Source: Isochrysis galbana (lineage: Eukaryota > Haptophyta > Isochrysidales > Isochrysidaceae). From it: a stretch of 64,000 bases of DNA. Numbering within the stretch: the stretch's first letter is position 1; each line of letters opens with the position of its first letter. Of the stretch, positions 20,789 through 33,439 are shown one piece after another. The notes beneath the pieces are model-generated. The model made no database searches. It was not told the DNA's origin and saw nothing but the letters and a program-made list of their open reading frames with translations. The translations under genes were made by a program, and so were the position numbers. The stretch spans positions 61,007 to 125,006 of the forward strand of contig JADDIW010000059.1 of NCBI GenBank assembly GCA_018136815.1, in the 5' to 3' direction.

Positions 20789-23749
20789 CTGACGGCTTCA
20801 CTCCCGTCCTTGCAGCCTTCGAAGATTGTCGAGGGACGTCTATCCGCTATGGCGGATCTATCGCCGTCGCCCCACCGTGGCGCCCTTCGCAGCCGCACCT
20901 ATGTGGGCATTGCCGGTGCAATGGCGGCCCAGTGGATGCCGGTCTTGCGCCGTTATGCGCGCGAAACCAAGGCGTCGCGTTCGCTCGACTTCACGGTGGA
21001 CTGGGCAATTTCCCAAGCCCGAGCAAAGCTCCTGTAAAAGGGAGAAGTGGGTGGGGCAGTGCGTACGAAAGAGGCCGCCGCGTTAAGCCGCCGATTTCGT
21101 GCTCGCTTTGGATCCAAAGGGTGTTCTTGTCTCCACGTTTCGCTCGCTATGTTCCGTTGCTTCTTGTTCCGATTCTGACTTCTGGTCAGCCCAAGTTCCA
21201 GGTTCCAGGTCTCTGTTTCCAGGTTCACCGCTCGACATCGGGAGACGTCTCGATCTTAGTCGGGGGGTGTCGCATTCATCCTAGATGATGCGATTTCCAG
21301 GCTCTTGTTTCCAGGTCCTTCGCCGTGCGGCCACACGGTGAAGCTCAGGTACATCTAGGTTGGTAGGGTTCGTCCCTAGCGATCTAGAATTCGAGTTCTC
21401 GTTTCGTTCCTTCTAGCCTGTTTGTCAGGTCTAGATTCCAGGTTTCCTCCTTTCGGGTAATCTTGACCCAAAGGAGCCAGGTTGCCTGTCACTCGCTGCG
21501 CGCTTGTCTCAGGCTCTCGAGTTACCTTGTGAAGGCTTGTTTAGCTTCTTGCAAGGCTTGTTGTTTCTTGTTGGGTTCCGGTTCTTTCTTGGGACCTGCT
21601 GACTTTCGTTGTTGTCCAGGCCTGTTCTTCGTAGGTTCTGCTTGGCCTGGTTAGGGTTTCGTTGCCTCCCCGCGTTCGGCGTTTGGCGTTGGCGTTCGGA
21701 AATTTCCTCTCACATTCCCTAGGTCCGCTACCCTTGGCTTGTAGGTCCTTGCTTCTTTCTTCTCGGTCAAGGTTTTGGCGAGCGAGTCGGTTGCTCTATC
21801 CGCTCGAGATTTGAGGTTTAATTTGCCATCTCCCCTTGGAGATCAGTGTAGGTTCGCTTCCTAGGTGAGGGAATCTTTCCCCTTGATGCAAGTTACATGC
21901 AAGCCTTGGCCCCTTTGGTGTTTCTTCCCCTTGGTTGCTACTCAGGGTTGTTCGTTAGAAGCGTCTAGAAGGTTCACGCTCAACGGCAAGATTTCCTCTG
22001 TCGCGAAGACATCTCGTTGCGATCTGTATCCAAAGTGATCGCCGTGGTCGCGCGACATGGCGCTCCCCTTCGGACTCTCCGCTACGTGGGAAGTTACAAC
22101 GGAGACACGCTCCGGCCGTCGCTGCGGAGTCTCTCTCTCTCTCGCTCTCTCTCTCCGTCTCTCGCGACGTGTTTGAGTTATCGGTGATTTGGGGTCGCGG
22201 TTGCTTGATAATTTGCTTGGTTTGGGTGAATGATTCCGGTGTGTTCGTGAGTCGGTGTATCCTGTTGTTCTCAGCCTCGTTGTCCGTCGTTGTTCGCTGT
22301 GTCGCTGCACTCTAGCAGCCTAGGCTCCCTCCCTGAGGGAAGAGTTCTTTGTAGGTCTAACAATCTCTTAAAACCCAACACACTAGGGCCGCTAGGAGCG
22401 CCTCGCCGCCCCACAGCCCTTCGTTCGCCGTTCGTTCCCCGTCCAGACACCCAAATGGGGTTGCCCGACCCAGTCCAGAATTTCATTCACCCGACTCCCG
22501 GTGGGGAGGAGGGCCAAAGCGCCGCGCTAGCCGCCGGTGCTGCTCGCGACGGAGTGGCTCAGAGCCCTCCGGCTCCGCTCGACTCGACAACTTCCTTCGT
22601 TCCGTCCCTCGTGTTGTTCCTGTCCCCCTTCCTGGGGGTCCACAACTGCTTCATGTTTGGCCCTATGATTTTGTACGTCATTCCCCCTCTGGGGTTTTGC
22701 TCATGATGGTGCCGGGCCGACACCTCGCGCCGGAGCGCGAGGGCGAGGGCGGTACCACGGCTGTGTAGGGTCCAGGCCCGGGGGCCTTCCCTGATGGAGC
22801 GTCCCACTGGGGTGGTGTGGCTGGTGTGGCTGTGGGTAGTGATTTGTGTGTCGCAGCATGCTGTCAACCAGCATGCAGGCCGTGCTCTCTCTGATCTCGG
22901 TGGTGCGCGGGCCTGGCCCGCTGGCTCCTGTGCCCACCTGGCTGGGGGGGTCGTCCTGGCGCGGTCGCTTTGGCGACAGCGGCGTATCCATGAAAGCTTC
23001 GTCCATCGCGGCGAGGGCCGCGGCAGCGAGGGCGGGAGGCGGCGCGCGCTCCATGACCCTATCGTTTTAACGATAGTTGTATTGGCTCAAACAAAAACAA
23101 ATGCAAGAGAAGTACAAAATACAAAATCCGGAATACTACACATTCCATACACATCCCACAAGCCGAGTTGTGGTTGATAATCTCTAACGCGGAACGCCCA
23201 ACACCGCACAGCGCGCTTTCAATGCTAACGCACTGTGCGATCTCAGGCGTTGCGCATTGCCAGTCACGTCTGCGCTTTGCGTGTGCTTTGCACTTCAAGG
23301 CAAGAGCAACATTGACGTCATTCTTGGGAGCCGTTAAGATAACAGACGAGATTGGTGGTGGTAGGTAGCGAGAATGCAGGCATCAGTCTTTGCTGTCGGA
23401 CGGCGAGGGGCGAGACCGGCGTTCGTGTGGAGCGACAGCACGCAATCGCGCGGCCCCCCACGCACATCTCCCGCCATCGATGGATGACCTGTCCTCGGGT
23501 TCCGCGCATCGCACGCCACGCTACCACTCGCGAAGTCGGGTCACTTACTCACGTGGCCTTCAGCTACGAGGGTTCGATTCAAAACGTCAGAGTGTCCGCA
23601 TCCCCGGCCCCGAATGTCGCAGCCGGAATGTGTCGCAACATAATCATCACATTCTGTGCATGTAGCCCCCATCCCCTCCGCAATCGCTTTGCCATGCGCA
23701 CTCTCGCAACGGCGGGCACCGAGCTTGGCGTTCTAGCGCCAACACTGGT
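20789..23749. other. Long interval without a recognised gene
   Basis: About 3 kb. 20820-21040 has a short plausible frame (RSRTYVGIAGAMAAQWMP) of unknown nature. 21180-21460 repeats words such as TTCCAGGTTCCAGGT and TTTCCAGG, and AGTCGGGGGGTGTCGCATTC at 21258 echoes 11972, the edge of a retroposon copy. A (CT)n run lies at 22132-22158. 23050-23750 is AT-richer and holds a tRNA box-B-like GGTTCGATTC at 23570 without a tRNA fold. Nothing is assignable. Confidence 0.35.
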
Positions 23750-25959
23750 CTATATCCGATGAGCATACTTTTGCGAAGACACGGATGCCGCCGACAAGCG
23801 GGCGTCTGACTCCCTCAGCTTGGCCATGTTCAGCTGAAGCGAGGAGATGGACGTGCGGTCGCCGGCGCTGGCTCGGCCGGCCCCGCTTGCCCGATCCTCG
23901 CCGGAAGACTCTTCCTCGTACTCGTATTGGTACGTGCCGCGGTTGAACTCGCTCGTGCGGACGCCCTCGCGCTCCGATTCGCGCACCACTGACATGCGAT
24001 TCTCCTGCTCGAAGGATGAGGCGTGATGCCCAAGGGCTCCTCTGCCTCCGCCCTCTTCGTCGTGGTCGGCGCATCCCTCGCTGAATTCCGCGGTCACATT
24101 GGTGCGGGAGCCGCCGTTGCTCGGCGTGAGCATGTTGACGACGGAGCGCGAGCCGCGGTTGAACACTTCCCAAATGCGAGCCGAGTTGGGCCGTCCCGAC
24201 CTGTTCCCATCGCGAGGTGTCATGCTACCGCCGAGTGCGCGGATGCGCATGCGGAGGGCGTATTGCTCCTTGGCCATGCGCGATGCATCGCGCTGTAGGG
24301 TGTTGACCTGGGCGTCGAGATTTCGCGCGCGGCGCTTCATGTAGATCCCGACGCAGCACTGTACCACTGCGATTATGAGCGACGCGATGATGTACGGGAT
24401 GCCGATGGCGAGCGTGAATCGCAGGTAGCCGGAGAGCTCAAGCGTCTCGAGGCACTCTGGCTGGTCGAGAGCGTCGCCCTCGATATCATCACCGGAGCAG
24501 GTAGGATAGAGGAAGTTGAGGCCTTCGAGGTCGTCCTTGGTGAGGCACGTGCGCGAGCGATGGCGCGTCGTCGAGAACATGATTGAATCATAGCCTTCTG
24601 GCACTGTGGCGTACTCGACATGCTTAGGCGAGAGCGGATCGCGGCACACCTCGTCCGCGCCCATTGGGACCTTGGCACGTAGGTTGAGGTTGGGTCGCGC
24701 GTCAGGATGGTCGAAGCCGAGCACGTGGCCGGCCTCGTGCGCGACGGTTGCTTTGAAGTCGTAGCAGTCCCAGCACGGCAGGAAGATCATAAAGTAGAAG
24801 GTGGGCGCCGCAATGAGAAAAAAGAGCGAGAAGAGGAGTGCAAAGAGCGGCATCTTCGCTAGGAAGTAGAGTACGGCATCGCAGCGTCTGCCGAACACGC
24901 GTTTGGGCTCGGTAGCGGAGCCCTTACGCTTGGGGCACAGGGCCTGTCGCAGACCGGCGAAGAATATGTAGAAGATAATGAGTGCGCAGCCCACCGAGAT
25001 AACAGAGATGAGGATGCGCATGAGTAGGACGACGTCCCAGCCGGCATCGTTGAGTGAGTGGAAGTGGTAGCAAAATGTAGTGTCGAGGTACCAGCAGATG
25101 CCCGTGTTGATGGTCATCTGCGATCGGGTTAGGCCCTTTCCTTGGGTCAGCTGCACGCCCGACGTGAGCGCCGGCACGACTGTTGGCTCACGGGCCCCAC
25201 CGAGCTTCTGGTTTTGTACAAATGCCGCAAAATTGGAGACGTCTACGCCGCCAAGGTTGCCAGTGTACGACTGATCGGTCGTGATGAGCAGCTCAGCCAT
25301 CTTGCACTCAGTTGTTTCGCCCACAGACCATTGAGACCAGCACGTCTCAGTCACATCCTCAAAGTGGATGCGCTTGTGGTTGATTGCCCACGTGTTGAAG
25401 GCTTCTGCGATGGCCTGCCTCAGTCGGTCGCAGTTCAGAAAGCTGACGCCGAACGCCTGTTGGTTCTCCTCGGGGAATTGAGGACGCATCTGCTCGCAGA
25501 AGAGCGGATGGACGGCGTAGGTGATACCGCCTGCAAGGCCGACCGTGCTGTACGCATCGGGCGGCAAGCCCCACAGCCCTGTGTACTCAATGAGCTTGAA
25601 GTTCTCGCGAAGTGTGCCATTGACGTCACGCTGCGGCCCGAGCCACGGAGTGGGCGGCACGGCGCCGTCGCAGTACTCGGAGTTGCACGAGTTCTGAAGG
25701 GAGAGAGGACGGGCGGGGGGCGGATTGAGCCCGCGCGCTGAGCAGAGGGAAGGAGAGAGAGGGGGGGAGGGAGCAGCGTGCTCGAGCAGCGGCGGGAGGG
25801 GAGAGAAGCAGGGAGGGAGAAAGAGGGAGAAGGCGCACGAGGGTTGCGTCGTGCGGCGGTGTGTGTGTGTGCCGTGCGGCTCGAGCCTGTGCGCACCGTG
25901 AGCGTCCATCCGTCCGCGTGGGCCACGAGAAGCGCGAGAGCGAGGCGAAGCGTCGCCAT
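23750..25959 (-). CDS. Matrixin-like metzincin protease, membrane-inserted
   Basis: Exon 1 is 25959-25897 (MATLRLALALLVAHADGW, a signal peptide) and exon 2 is 25693-23750, both phase 0 with a GT donor and CTTCAG acceptor; total 668 residues. The zinc site is HEAGHVLGFDHPD (about residue 340), followed by a Met-turn-like SIMFS and the matrixin-like LTKDDLEGLNFLYP. Upstream, AEAFNTWAI and IHFEDVTE match the first half of a matrixin catalytic domain. Unusually, two hydrophobic helices (about 241-267 and 302-327), joined by a basic loop (CPKRKG ... FGRRC), lie inside the catalytic domain. A third helix follows (about 410-440), then a coiled region and a Ser/Arg/Glu-rich cytosolic-type tail. Predicted: a secretory-pathway membrane protease. 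No pro-domain cysteine switch was recognised. Confidence 0.85.
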
Positions 25960-26089
25960 CGTAACGCTTGGCTCGCCGCCGTCGCCGTGGAGCCTTCCAC
26001 TTTCCTCCCCGTCTGCCAGGGCTTTCTCCTGTGAGACCGCGGCGTTCTTTCTATACTCTGCCCCTCCCCTACCCCCCTCGCGCCGCGGG

Positions 26090-26380
26090 GAAGCCGTCGC
26101 CAGGCGCCCCCCCCCCCCCCTCCCCCCCCCGAACCCGAGCAGGAAGGAGAGGATAGAGAGGGAGAGAGAGAGGCGGGGAGGGGCGGGTAGAGCAGAAGGG
26201 AGACTGCGATCCTTCACGTAGACGCGGACAATTACTATATGTTTCTGCTCCGTCTAACGAGAGAGAAGAAGACGTCACAGGCGCCCCGCCCCCCCCCCAG
26301 CCTCGTGAAGAGAGCAAGAAGAGAGATGCCTTCATAGAGTAGCAAAGAGAAGAGGCTGGTCCAAGAGGCCGAGAGACGGA

Positions 26381-26419
<39 letters not shown>

Positions 26420-26481
26420 TACATATGGAGAGAGGCGCGGCGGTGAAACCGACACTCTCCTCGCCCGAGAGAGCCCCGCCA

Positions 26482-26533
<52 letters not shown>

Positions 26534-26550
26534 CCCCCCCCCCCCCCTCC
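26090..26550. repeat. C-run, GA and CT microsatellites upstream of the protease gene
   Basis: C runs at 26105-26130, (GA)n at 26385-26415, (CT)n at 26480-26530 followed by a C run. They fill the 5' flank of the protease gene. Confidence 0.9.
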
Positions 26551-28129
26551 CCGTTCCTGCGTTTCTTCTCTCAGATCCGCAAGCCATCGTCTCCTCTTCC
26601 CCCCCCCCCCCCTTCGGGTATGCTGTTGAAATCTATCGTATCTGAGGATCTTCCCCTTCCACGCCACACCCACCCCTACCCTCTCTCACTCTCTCGCTCC
26701 CCCTCCGCATCGCCCACCCGACGCTTGAGGGCCCCTGAGAGCTGCGTCGATGAAACGGCCGCCGTGAGGCGCGCCACGATGACCGCCGCGCCGACAGGAC
26801 GGCGCCACTCGTAGATTGTAGACGCATTAAGAGTCGAGCGCCTCCATGGGAAACACGGTTTTACCGTGTTTGCACGCAGGCCAACAGCAGCCCGCTTTCA
26901 CCGTGTTTCAAACGCCCTCCCTAGCAGCATCCCCCCTCACCCCCTCCTCCTCTTCCGCCCTCACCCCCTCCGCCTCCCTCCCCGTGTTTCTAGAAAAGCC
27001 AAAAACAGGCCGTTTTCTCTCTGTTTGGTGTTTGGAGCAGGGCGGCTAAAAAGTAAAAAGTTCCATCCTACATTATAGGACCGCGTCCTACGAAAATGAT
27101 GGCGTCGTAGGACCCTGGGATTCCCCCTCGCAATGGCCCCCCTCTAGGGCCTGGTAAGAGTTTCGCGAAATCCCTCCCCAAATTTCTCGCAAATAAAGTT
27201 TTTCAAAAATCCTACGGTGAGCCCCCAAATTTCCCAAAAGTTTCGAAAAAATTTCTTGTATTTTCAGCACCGCGCGCCGCGCGGTGAAATACAACCACAT
27301 CAAAGAACATCAATAGCTCGTCGGTCTATCGTCTATCTTACTTACATAATAGTGAAGAACATAATCATAATAATTTATGATAGCCCGGTCACTCACTATG
27401 GGGGTGCGGAGGGCACCAGCAATTATGGGTAAATGAAGGGCTAAATAAGCTCCCTATAGGTTCCGGTAGGATGGATCAGCAAAAAAAATTGGGGGTTCCC
27501 CGGCGAAATTTTCGAAAAATGCCGAATTTCAGGCCTTCGAAGACGGCGCGCGAAATACAGTCGGGCCCCCCTCCGGTATATTTTTAGTGAGGCCCTTCAT
27601 GCGAGGCACAAACATGGAATGACGAGGAAAATTTTGACGCCAACTCACTGGGTCTACAAGGGGTGGTTCTTTGCACACTGGACCATAAGTCAAACTCATA
27701 ATTTTGCACTTCAATGTGTACGAAAGTATCACAAAACTCAAGACGCTTACGTGAACCACTAGTCACCGAGGGCTAGAGCGGCTAATTTGGCACCGCGACC
27801 GGGCGGACGGCATGGTCTTTTCTTTCATCCATTTCAACTAGGACAGCAGAAAACGTTGAATCAAGATATGCTGCTCTAGTGGCCGAGCCAATTGCCCTCT
27901 CCAGCCTCGCACATCTTGTCGAATATCGGCATTGGCGCAAAAACCACCTAAACGGTAACGTACCGAGATGCGTTCGAACACCCAACTTCCCACCTCTACC
28001 GCGCGCGCTGCCGGCGCTTCCTCGGTCATCCACTACGATAGAATGCCCTACCAGGCACTATATTCGAATATGCCGCCCGAGCAGCCACGCCAATCGCCGC
28101 CGCCGCCTGCTCCCCGAAGCAAGAGTACT
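26551..28129. other. No gene recognised
   Basis: Frames here lack motifs. GCACCGCGCGCCGCGCGGTG at 27269 is a hairpin. 27060-27560 contains AT-rich stretches with runs such as AAATTTC. Content unassigned. Confidence 0.4.
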
Positions 28130-28245
28130 GATTTTGGCCGTCTGGGGGGGGAGTCGACATTTTTTACCGTGAGTGGAAAGCCCCGGCGAAAGCGGGTCGG
28201 GGGGTGTCCCGGCCTTTTCAGAATCCTCGTCCGAAAACACGGTAC
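28130..28245. repeat. Dispersed repeat shared with 42965-43090
   Basis: Inverted match to 42965-43090: GAGTGGAAAGCCCCGGCGAAAG, GGCCTTTT.AGAATCCTCGTCCGAAAA. The matching block is flanked by G runs in both copies. Probable ends of a decayed element. Confidence 0.65.
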
Positions 28246-28317
28246 GAATAAGTCCCGTCTGCCCGTCTGACCCCTCCCCTTAGCACACGCTCTGGCGGCG
28301 CGATTGATTGGCGTATT

Positions 28318-28660
28318 GGCGTGGCTGTGAGGGCGGCATGCCGCGTTATGGTGCGTGATGCGGCATCTACTCGGTGAGCGGGCACAAGAACGGCCTCGTG
28401 GCGCCGCCGGTCGTGGGTCGAAGTTGGGCGCTCACGGTGCGTACGTCTTGGGGGCGTGACGTCGTCATCACCGGGGCCCGCAAAGGGCTGATTTCGACGC
28501 GGTGTGCGGGGGCGGCGGGCGCCATCGGCGTGGCTGTGAGGGCGGCATGCCGCGATATGGTATATGGTATATGGTGCGTGATGCGGCGTCCACTTGGCTG
28601 AGCGGGCACAAGAACGGCCTCGTGGCGCCGCCGGTCGCGGGTCGAAGTTGGGCTCTCTAT
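28318..28660 (+). repeat. Tandem duplication of about 120 bp
   Basis: 28318-28436 and 28528-28654 share GGCGTGGCTGTGAGGGCGGC, GTGCGTGATGCGGC and GCGGGCACAAGAACGGCCTC. The second copy has an ATATGGT triplication. No coding function apparent. Confidence 0.8.
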
Positions 28661-29139
28661 CCCGTGCTTGGCGATTTTAGCATTTTAGCTTTAGCGTTGA
28701 GCGTCTTTGTAGATTTTTGTGATAATTGCGTACACGTTCAAGTCTCAAGTCCACATGAAATCATAGAAGTATTGTATTGCTGCGGCGGTGCGTGCAGAAC
28801 CAAGCTGTATCGACCGTATTTGCGGGTTGCTGGTGATGACCATGGTTTCGTGGTTTCGTAATGCGCTGCGAGATGCGCGCTTGAAGGCAATCGATGAGAT
28901 TATACCGGAGGGGGCCCGAAATATATTTCCGCGCGGCCGTCAGAGGCCTGAAATTGCTGAGTATTGAGTATTTTTCGAAAATTTTGCCCTAGATGGGAGA
29001 AACGTATTCACCGTTTTTCTACGAAGGCGAAAAACAGGCCGTTTTTGCCGTTTTTGCAAGCCCTTCAGTTTTTGTCTCCGTTTTTGAATGGCAACGCGAT
29101 CACTCATGCACCATGCGCTGAGCGTGAGCATATGTGAGC

Positions 29140-29356
29140 GCTTACGCGTGCGTGGAAAGAAAGAGAGGAGGAGGAGGGAGGGGAGAGGGGGAAGGGGGAG
29201 GGAGGGGGGCCAGAGAGAAGGGTGATGAAGGGGAGAATGAGATAGAGGGAGGGAGGGAAGAAGAGGGAGAGGGCAGAGCGAGGGGGGGAGAGAGGGAGAG
29301 AGAGAAGGGAGCAAGAGGGAGCGAGATAGAGGGAGGGGGGGAGGGGGAGGGGGAGC

Positions 29357-29448
<92 letters not shown>

Positions 29449-29479
29449 AGAGAGAGAGAGAGGGAGGGAGAGAGAGAGG

Positions 29480-29522
<43 letters not shown>

Positions 29523-29533
29523 AGGGAGGGAGG

Positions 29534-29566
<33 letters not shown>

Positions 29567-30380
29567 CGAGGGAGGGAGGGAGGAATGGAGGGAGGGAGGG
29601 AGGGAGGGAGGGAGGGAGGGAGGGAGGGAGGGAGGGAGGGAGGGAAGGGGGAAGGAGAGCGAGCGAAAGCAAGCGAGCGAGGAGCAAGCGAGCGAGCGAG
29701 AAAGAGAGTGAGGGAGCGAGAGCGAGGGGGGAGGGGGGAGAGAGGGAGAGAGAGGAGAGCGAGGGAGAGGGAGAGGGGGAGCAAGGGACAGAGAGAGAGA
29801 GAGAAGGGAGCAAGAGGGAGCAAGAGCAAGGGAGAGGGAGAGCGCAGGAGCGAGGGGGAGAGGGAGCTAGGGGGAGAGAGAGAGAGAGGGAGGGAGGGGT
29901 GTGGAGAGAGAGCGAGCGAGAGAAAGAGAGAGCGCACGCGCGCGAGGGAGAGACAGAACGCGAGCAGAGACAGAGACTGAAGGAGGGAGGGAGGGAGGGA
30001 GGGAGAGCGAGCGAGCGAGCGAGACAGAGAGCGAGCGAGTAAATAAGAGTGAGGGAGTGAGAGCGAGGGGGATGGGGGGGGGGGGGAGAGAGAGAGAGAG
30101 GGGGGGGGGGGAGGGAGAGCGAGCGAGCGAGAGAGGGGAAAGCGAGAGAGGGGAGAGCGAGCGCGGGAGCAAGAGCACAGGAGCGAGACCAAGAGAGCGA
30201 GGCAGCGAGGCAGCGAGAGAGAGGCAGCGAGAGAGAGGGAGGTGGGGGGAGCGAGAGGGAGAGCGGGGGAGAGCGAAGGAGCGCGAAGGAGAGAGCGAGA
30301 GCGAGGGGGAGAGAGCGAGAGAGGGGGGGAGCGAGAGAGGGAGAAGGGAGAGTGAGAGCGAGGGGGAGAGGGAGAGAGGC
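29140..30380. repeat. Microsatellite island (GA, GGGA, GT, GAGC)
   Basis: About 1.2 kb of purine repeats on the plus strand, interrupted by (GT)43 at 29361-29447 and a (GGGA)n block at about 29574-29644. Long frames across it (Arg-Glu-Gly or Ser-Leu-Pro repeats) are artefacts of composition. Confidence 0.95.
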
Positions 30381-30779
30381 GCGCACTCCGTGTGTGTGTG
30401 TATTATGGGACCAGTCAGTACCATGATAAAGATGCCTCTTCCTCTTTCCGTCGCATGTGCTTCCGGCATCGGGCGGGTCGCGCACCCCCCCACCCCCCCC
30501 TCCTCCTCCCCCCACCCCCCACACTGGGTGTGTACCTTACTGGAGAGTTATCCGTGGCAAGTTCGTCCCGTCGGCGGCCTCGAGACGCCCCCGCCCTCGT
30601 CTCCCGAGGCGGCGCCGCCGGGCAGAGAGGAGCGCGCGCCCCCCCCCCCCCGCCCACGAGCCGGCTGCAACCTTGCAACCAGGCGAGAGGGGGGAGAAGG
30701 GGGGGAGAAGGAGGGGAGGGGCGCGGGGGAGGGAGGGTGTCTGGGCCAGGACGCGGTCGCTGTCCGGAATCTCCCCTCC

Positions 30780-32100
30780 CCAGCGCGCACTCAGATGCGG
30801 CGGCCAGACTCTCTCCCCCCCCCCCCCCCCCCCCCTCTCCCTCTTTCTCTCTCTCTCTTTTTCCCTCCTTCCCTCCCTCTCTCTCTCTCTCTCTCCTTCC
30901 CTCCCTCCCTCTCTCTCTCTCTCTCTCTCGATCCGCCTCGCCCCCTCTCTACTTGACTCTCCGCCTTCCCTCCCTCTCTCTCTCTCTCCACCGGATGGAT
31001 TCAGAGTACTTCCCAACCAACCGCCAGCCGAATCCTTCCACGACACGGCGGCTCTCCTCTCTCTTCTCTGTCTCTCTTGCTTCTCGCCCAACAAACCCCT
31101 TTCTCCGCCGCTCCCTCTCCGCCGCTCTCTCCTCTCCCTCCTCCTCTCTAATCCTATGTTCGCCCCCCCCTCTCTCTCCATTGTTCTCTCCGTTCTCCTC
31201 TCAGTCTCCCCCCCCCCCCCACCTCCCACCTCCGACGAAACTCATGAGGATGAACTCCACACACTCATCACAAAAAAACCTTTCCCCTTTTCTCACCCAA
31301 TCTCCTCATCTCGCACAACGCCAGCAGCCCCCTTTATTCTCCTCTCTCTCTCTCTCTCTCTCTCCGTCTTCTCCTCTTCTTTTCTCCACTCTCTCTAGGC
31401 GATATGTTGGCGCTTTCCCTCCCTCCAGCCGCCTGCCGCCGTTTCCTACCGCTAGAAAAAAGGCCCCTTAGACCCATAGACTCTAGAAGATTATAATACA
31501 CCTGAGAGAGAGAGGGGGGGGGGGGGGCGGCGGCTGCGAGTGGAACCGAACGCGCGCCCTTCACTTCCTTTCCCTCCTCCTCGCAGATCGTCTGAAGAAT
31601 CCAGAGTTTGCTCGTCTGCCTTTACGTACCCACGACCCCCTCTGCTCCCCCCCCTCTCTCTTTCCCCTCGCTTCTGCCCCCCCCCCCCCCCCCCCGCCCC
31701 CTCCGCCCCTCCCCCCTTCGCCCCCCGCGCAGCTGCAACATCACAGTATGGGGCACCCCGGGCCACGCCCTCCTCTCTCTCTCTCCCTCCCTCTCTCCCT
31801 CCCTCCCTCTTCCCGCCCGCCCCTTCCCCCCCCCTCTCCTCCCTGCTTCCATCCCACTCTCGCTCTCCGCGAAGCAGCGGCCGCCCTCGCTCTCCTTCTC
31901 TCTTCCCCCTCCCCCCCTTTGGTCCCTGCGCTCTCTCAGCGCACCATGTCGGCTCTCCTCTCATCTCAGCGGGCCTCACCCGCTTCCGAGCTCATGGATC
32001 AGATGGATGGAGAGCCTAACAGCCGTGTCGGCCCGCACCTCGCCCGCACGGCTGCGCATGGAGCTCTGGCTCACTGTCCGCCCCCTCCCCCCCCCCCTTG
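30780..32100. repeat. Pyrimidine-rich region upstream of the CDK gene
   Basis: CT and CCCT repeats and C runs on the plus strand (for example 30815-30930, 31340-31365, 31676-31696, 31780-31900), with short normal patches between. It leads to the CDK start, so it should hold its promoter and 5' UTR. No gene recognised from 30381 onward. Confidence 0.85.
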
Positions 32101-32180
32101 GGGACACGCAGGAGGCGAGGATACTGCAGACTCGCCCACCTGCAGCCGCCATTGTTTGTTCACGGCGTCGCTAGCCACCG

Positions 32181-33439
32181 ATGGAGAAGTACCAAAAGAT
32201 CGAGAAGATCGGAGAGGGCACCTATGGCGTTGTCTACAAGGCCAAGGATCGAGGGTCGGGAGAGCTGGTCGCTCTCAAGAAGATCCGCCTCGAGGCGGAG
32301 GATGAGGGCATCCCCTCCACCGCCATCCGCGAGATCTCGATTCTGAAGGAGCTGCAGCATCCCAATATTGTGCGCCTTCATGACGTCATCCACACGGAGA
32401 AAAAGCTGACGCTTGTCTTCGAGTACCTGGACCAGGACCTCAAGAAGTACCTTGACTCTTGCCCCGATGGTGCCGACGCGAGGATGATCAAGTGCGCTTG
32501 GCACGGCGGGGCTGGATGGCTGCGTGGAAGCCTTGCATTGCTACTGTGTGCGCAGCCTTGATCAACCACTGTGTGCTTATCACTCCATTTGCTGATGTGT
32601 GCACTCATGGGCACCTGGAAGGTTATGCCCTAAGTCTAGAGCTCCCCATGATAGTGCCCATTCTAATGGGCTCGTCAGCTCAGCACGCCTGCGAGACTGA
32701 CGAGTTGGCCTTTCGTCGCGCACCTCTTCCGTGTTAGGCGTGCTCTGCTGCAGTTGCTGAAGGGAGTGGCGTTCTGCCACGACCGCCGTGTGCTGCATCG
32801 GGATCTCAAACCACAAAACCTGCTCATCAACAAACACGGCGAGCTCAAACTGGCGGATTTCGGGCTTGCTAGGTGGGATGCTCTTCCCTCGCGCGGGCGA
32901 ATGTATGCTGGGCAAGGGCTTGTCCTAATGCGCTATGCATCTGATGTCTGAGGCCTGCGCCCCATTCTTCTGCGCTCGCCAACAGGGCCTTCGGCATTCC
33001 GGTGCGATCATACACACATGAGGTTGTGACACTCTGGTATCGTGCACCCGATGTGCTGATGGGATCGCGCAAGTACTCGACGCCTGTTGACCTGTGGAGT
33101 GTTGGGTGCATTTTTGGTGAGATGGCTTCAGGTCGCCCGCTCTTCCCGGGAACATCCGACCATGACCAGGTCGTGCGCATCTTCAAGGTTCTTGGCACCC
33201 CGACGGAAGAGACGTGGCCGTCTATGATTGACTTGCCTGAGTACAAGGCAGATTGGCCCAAGTATGAGCCAGTGGCGTTGCAAAGCATTGCCCCGAGTCT
33301 AGATGAGCTCGGCATCGACCTGCTATCCAGAATGCTGCAGTATGAGCCGTCGCGACGCATTTCCGCAAAGGACGCCCTCGACCACGATTACCTCAAGGGC
33401 GTCGCAGAGGAGTGGGCCAGGGAGAGGGCTGGAGCGTAG
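32181..33439 (+). CDS. Cyclin-dependent kinase, PSTAIRE type (CDK1/CDKA-like)
   Basis: Ser/Thr kinase that drives the cell cycle with cyclins. Exons 32181-32491, 32738-32872 and 32986-33439 (both introns phase 2, GT-AG) give 299 residues, the usual CDK1 length. Visible features: [23 protein letters not shown] with the inhibitory Thr14/Tyr15 pair, ALKKI (catalytic Lys33), an intact PSTAIRE cyclin-binding helix, [14 protein letters not shown] split across exons 2 and 3, the T-loop [11 protein letters not shown] with the activating Thr, and [12 protein letters not shown]. The first junction (MIK then RALLQLLKG) was chosen because it restores the alpha-E helix aligned with human VKSYLYQILQG. All catalytic residues are present. 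The start Met is the conserved MEKY. Confidence 0.96.

Noticed and set aside
28318-28660. CRISPR-like repeat array
   Set aside because: Only two long imperfect copies, no spacers of regular size, and a eukaryotic context.
29104-30524. Very long frames (up to 460 codons) of Ser-Leu-Pro or Arg-Glu-Gly repeats
   Set aside because: They are translations of GA/GT microsatellites, open in all frames because the repeats lack stop codons; no normal coding composition.
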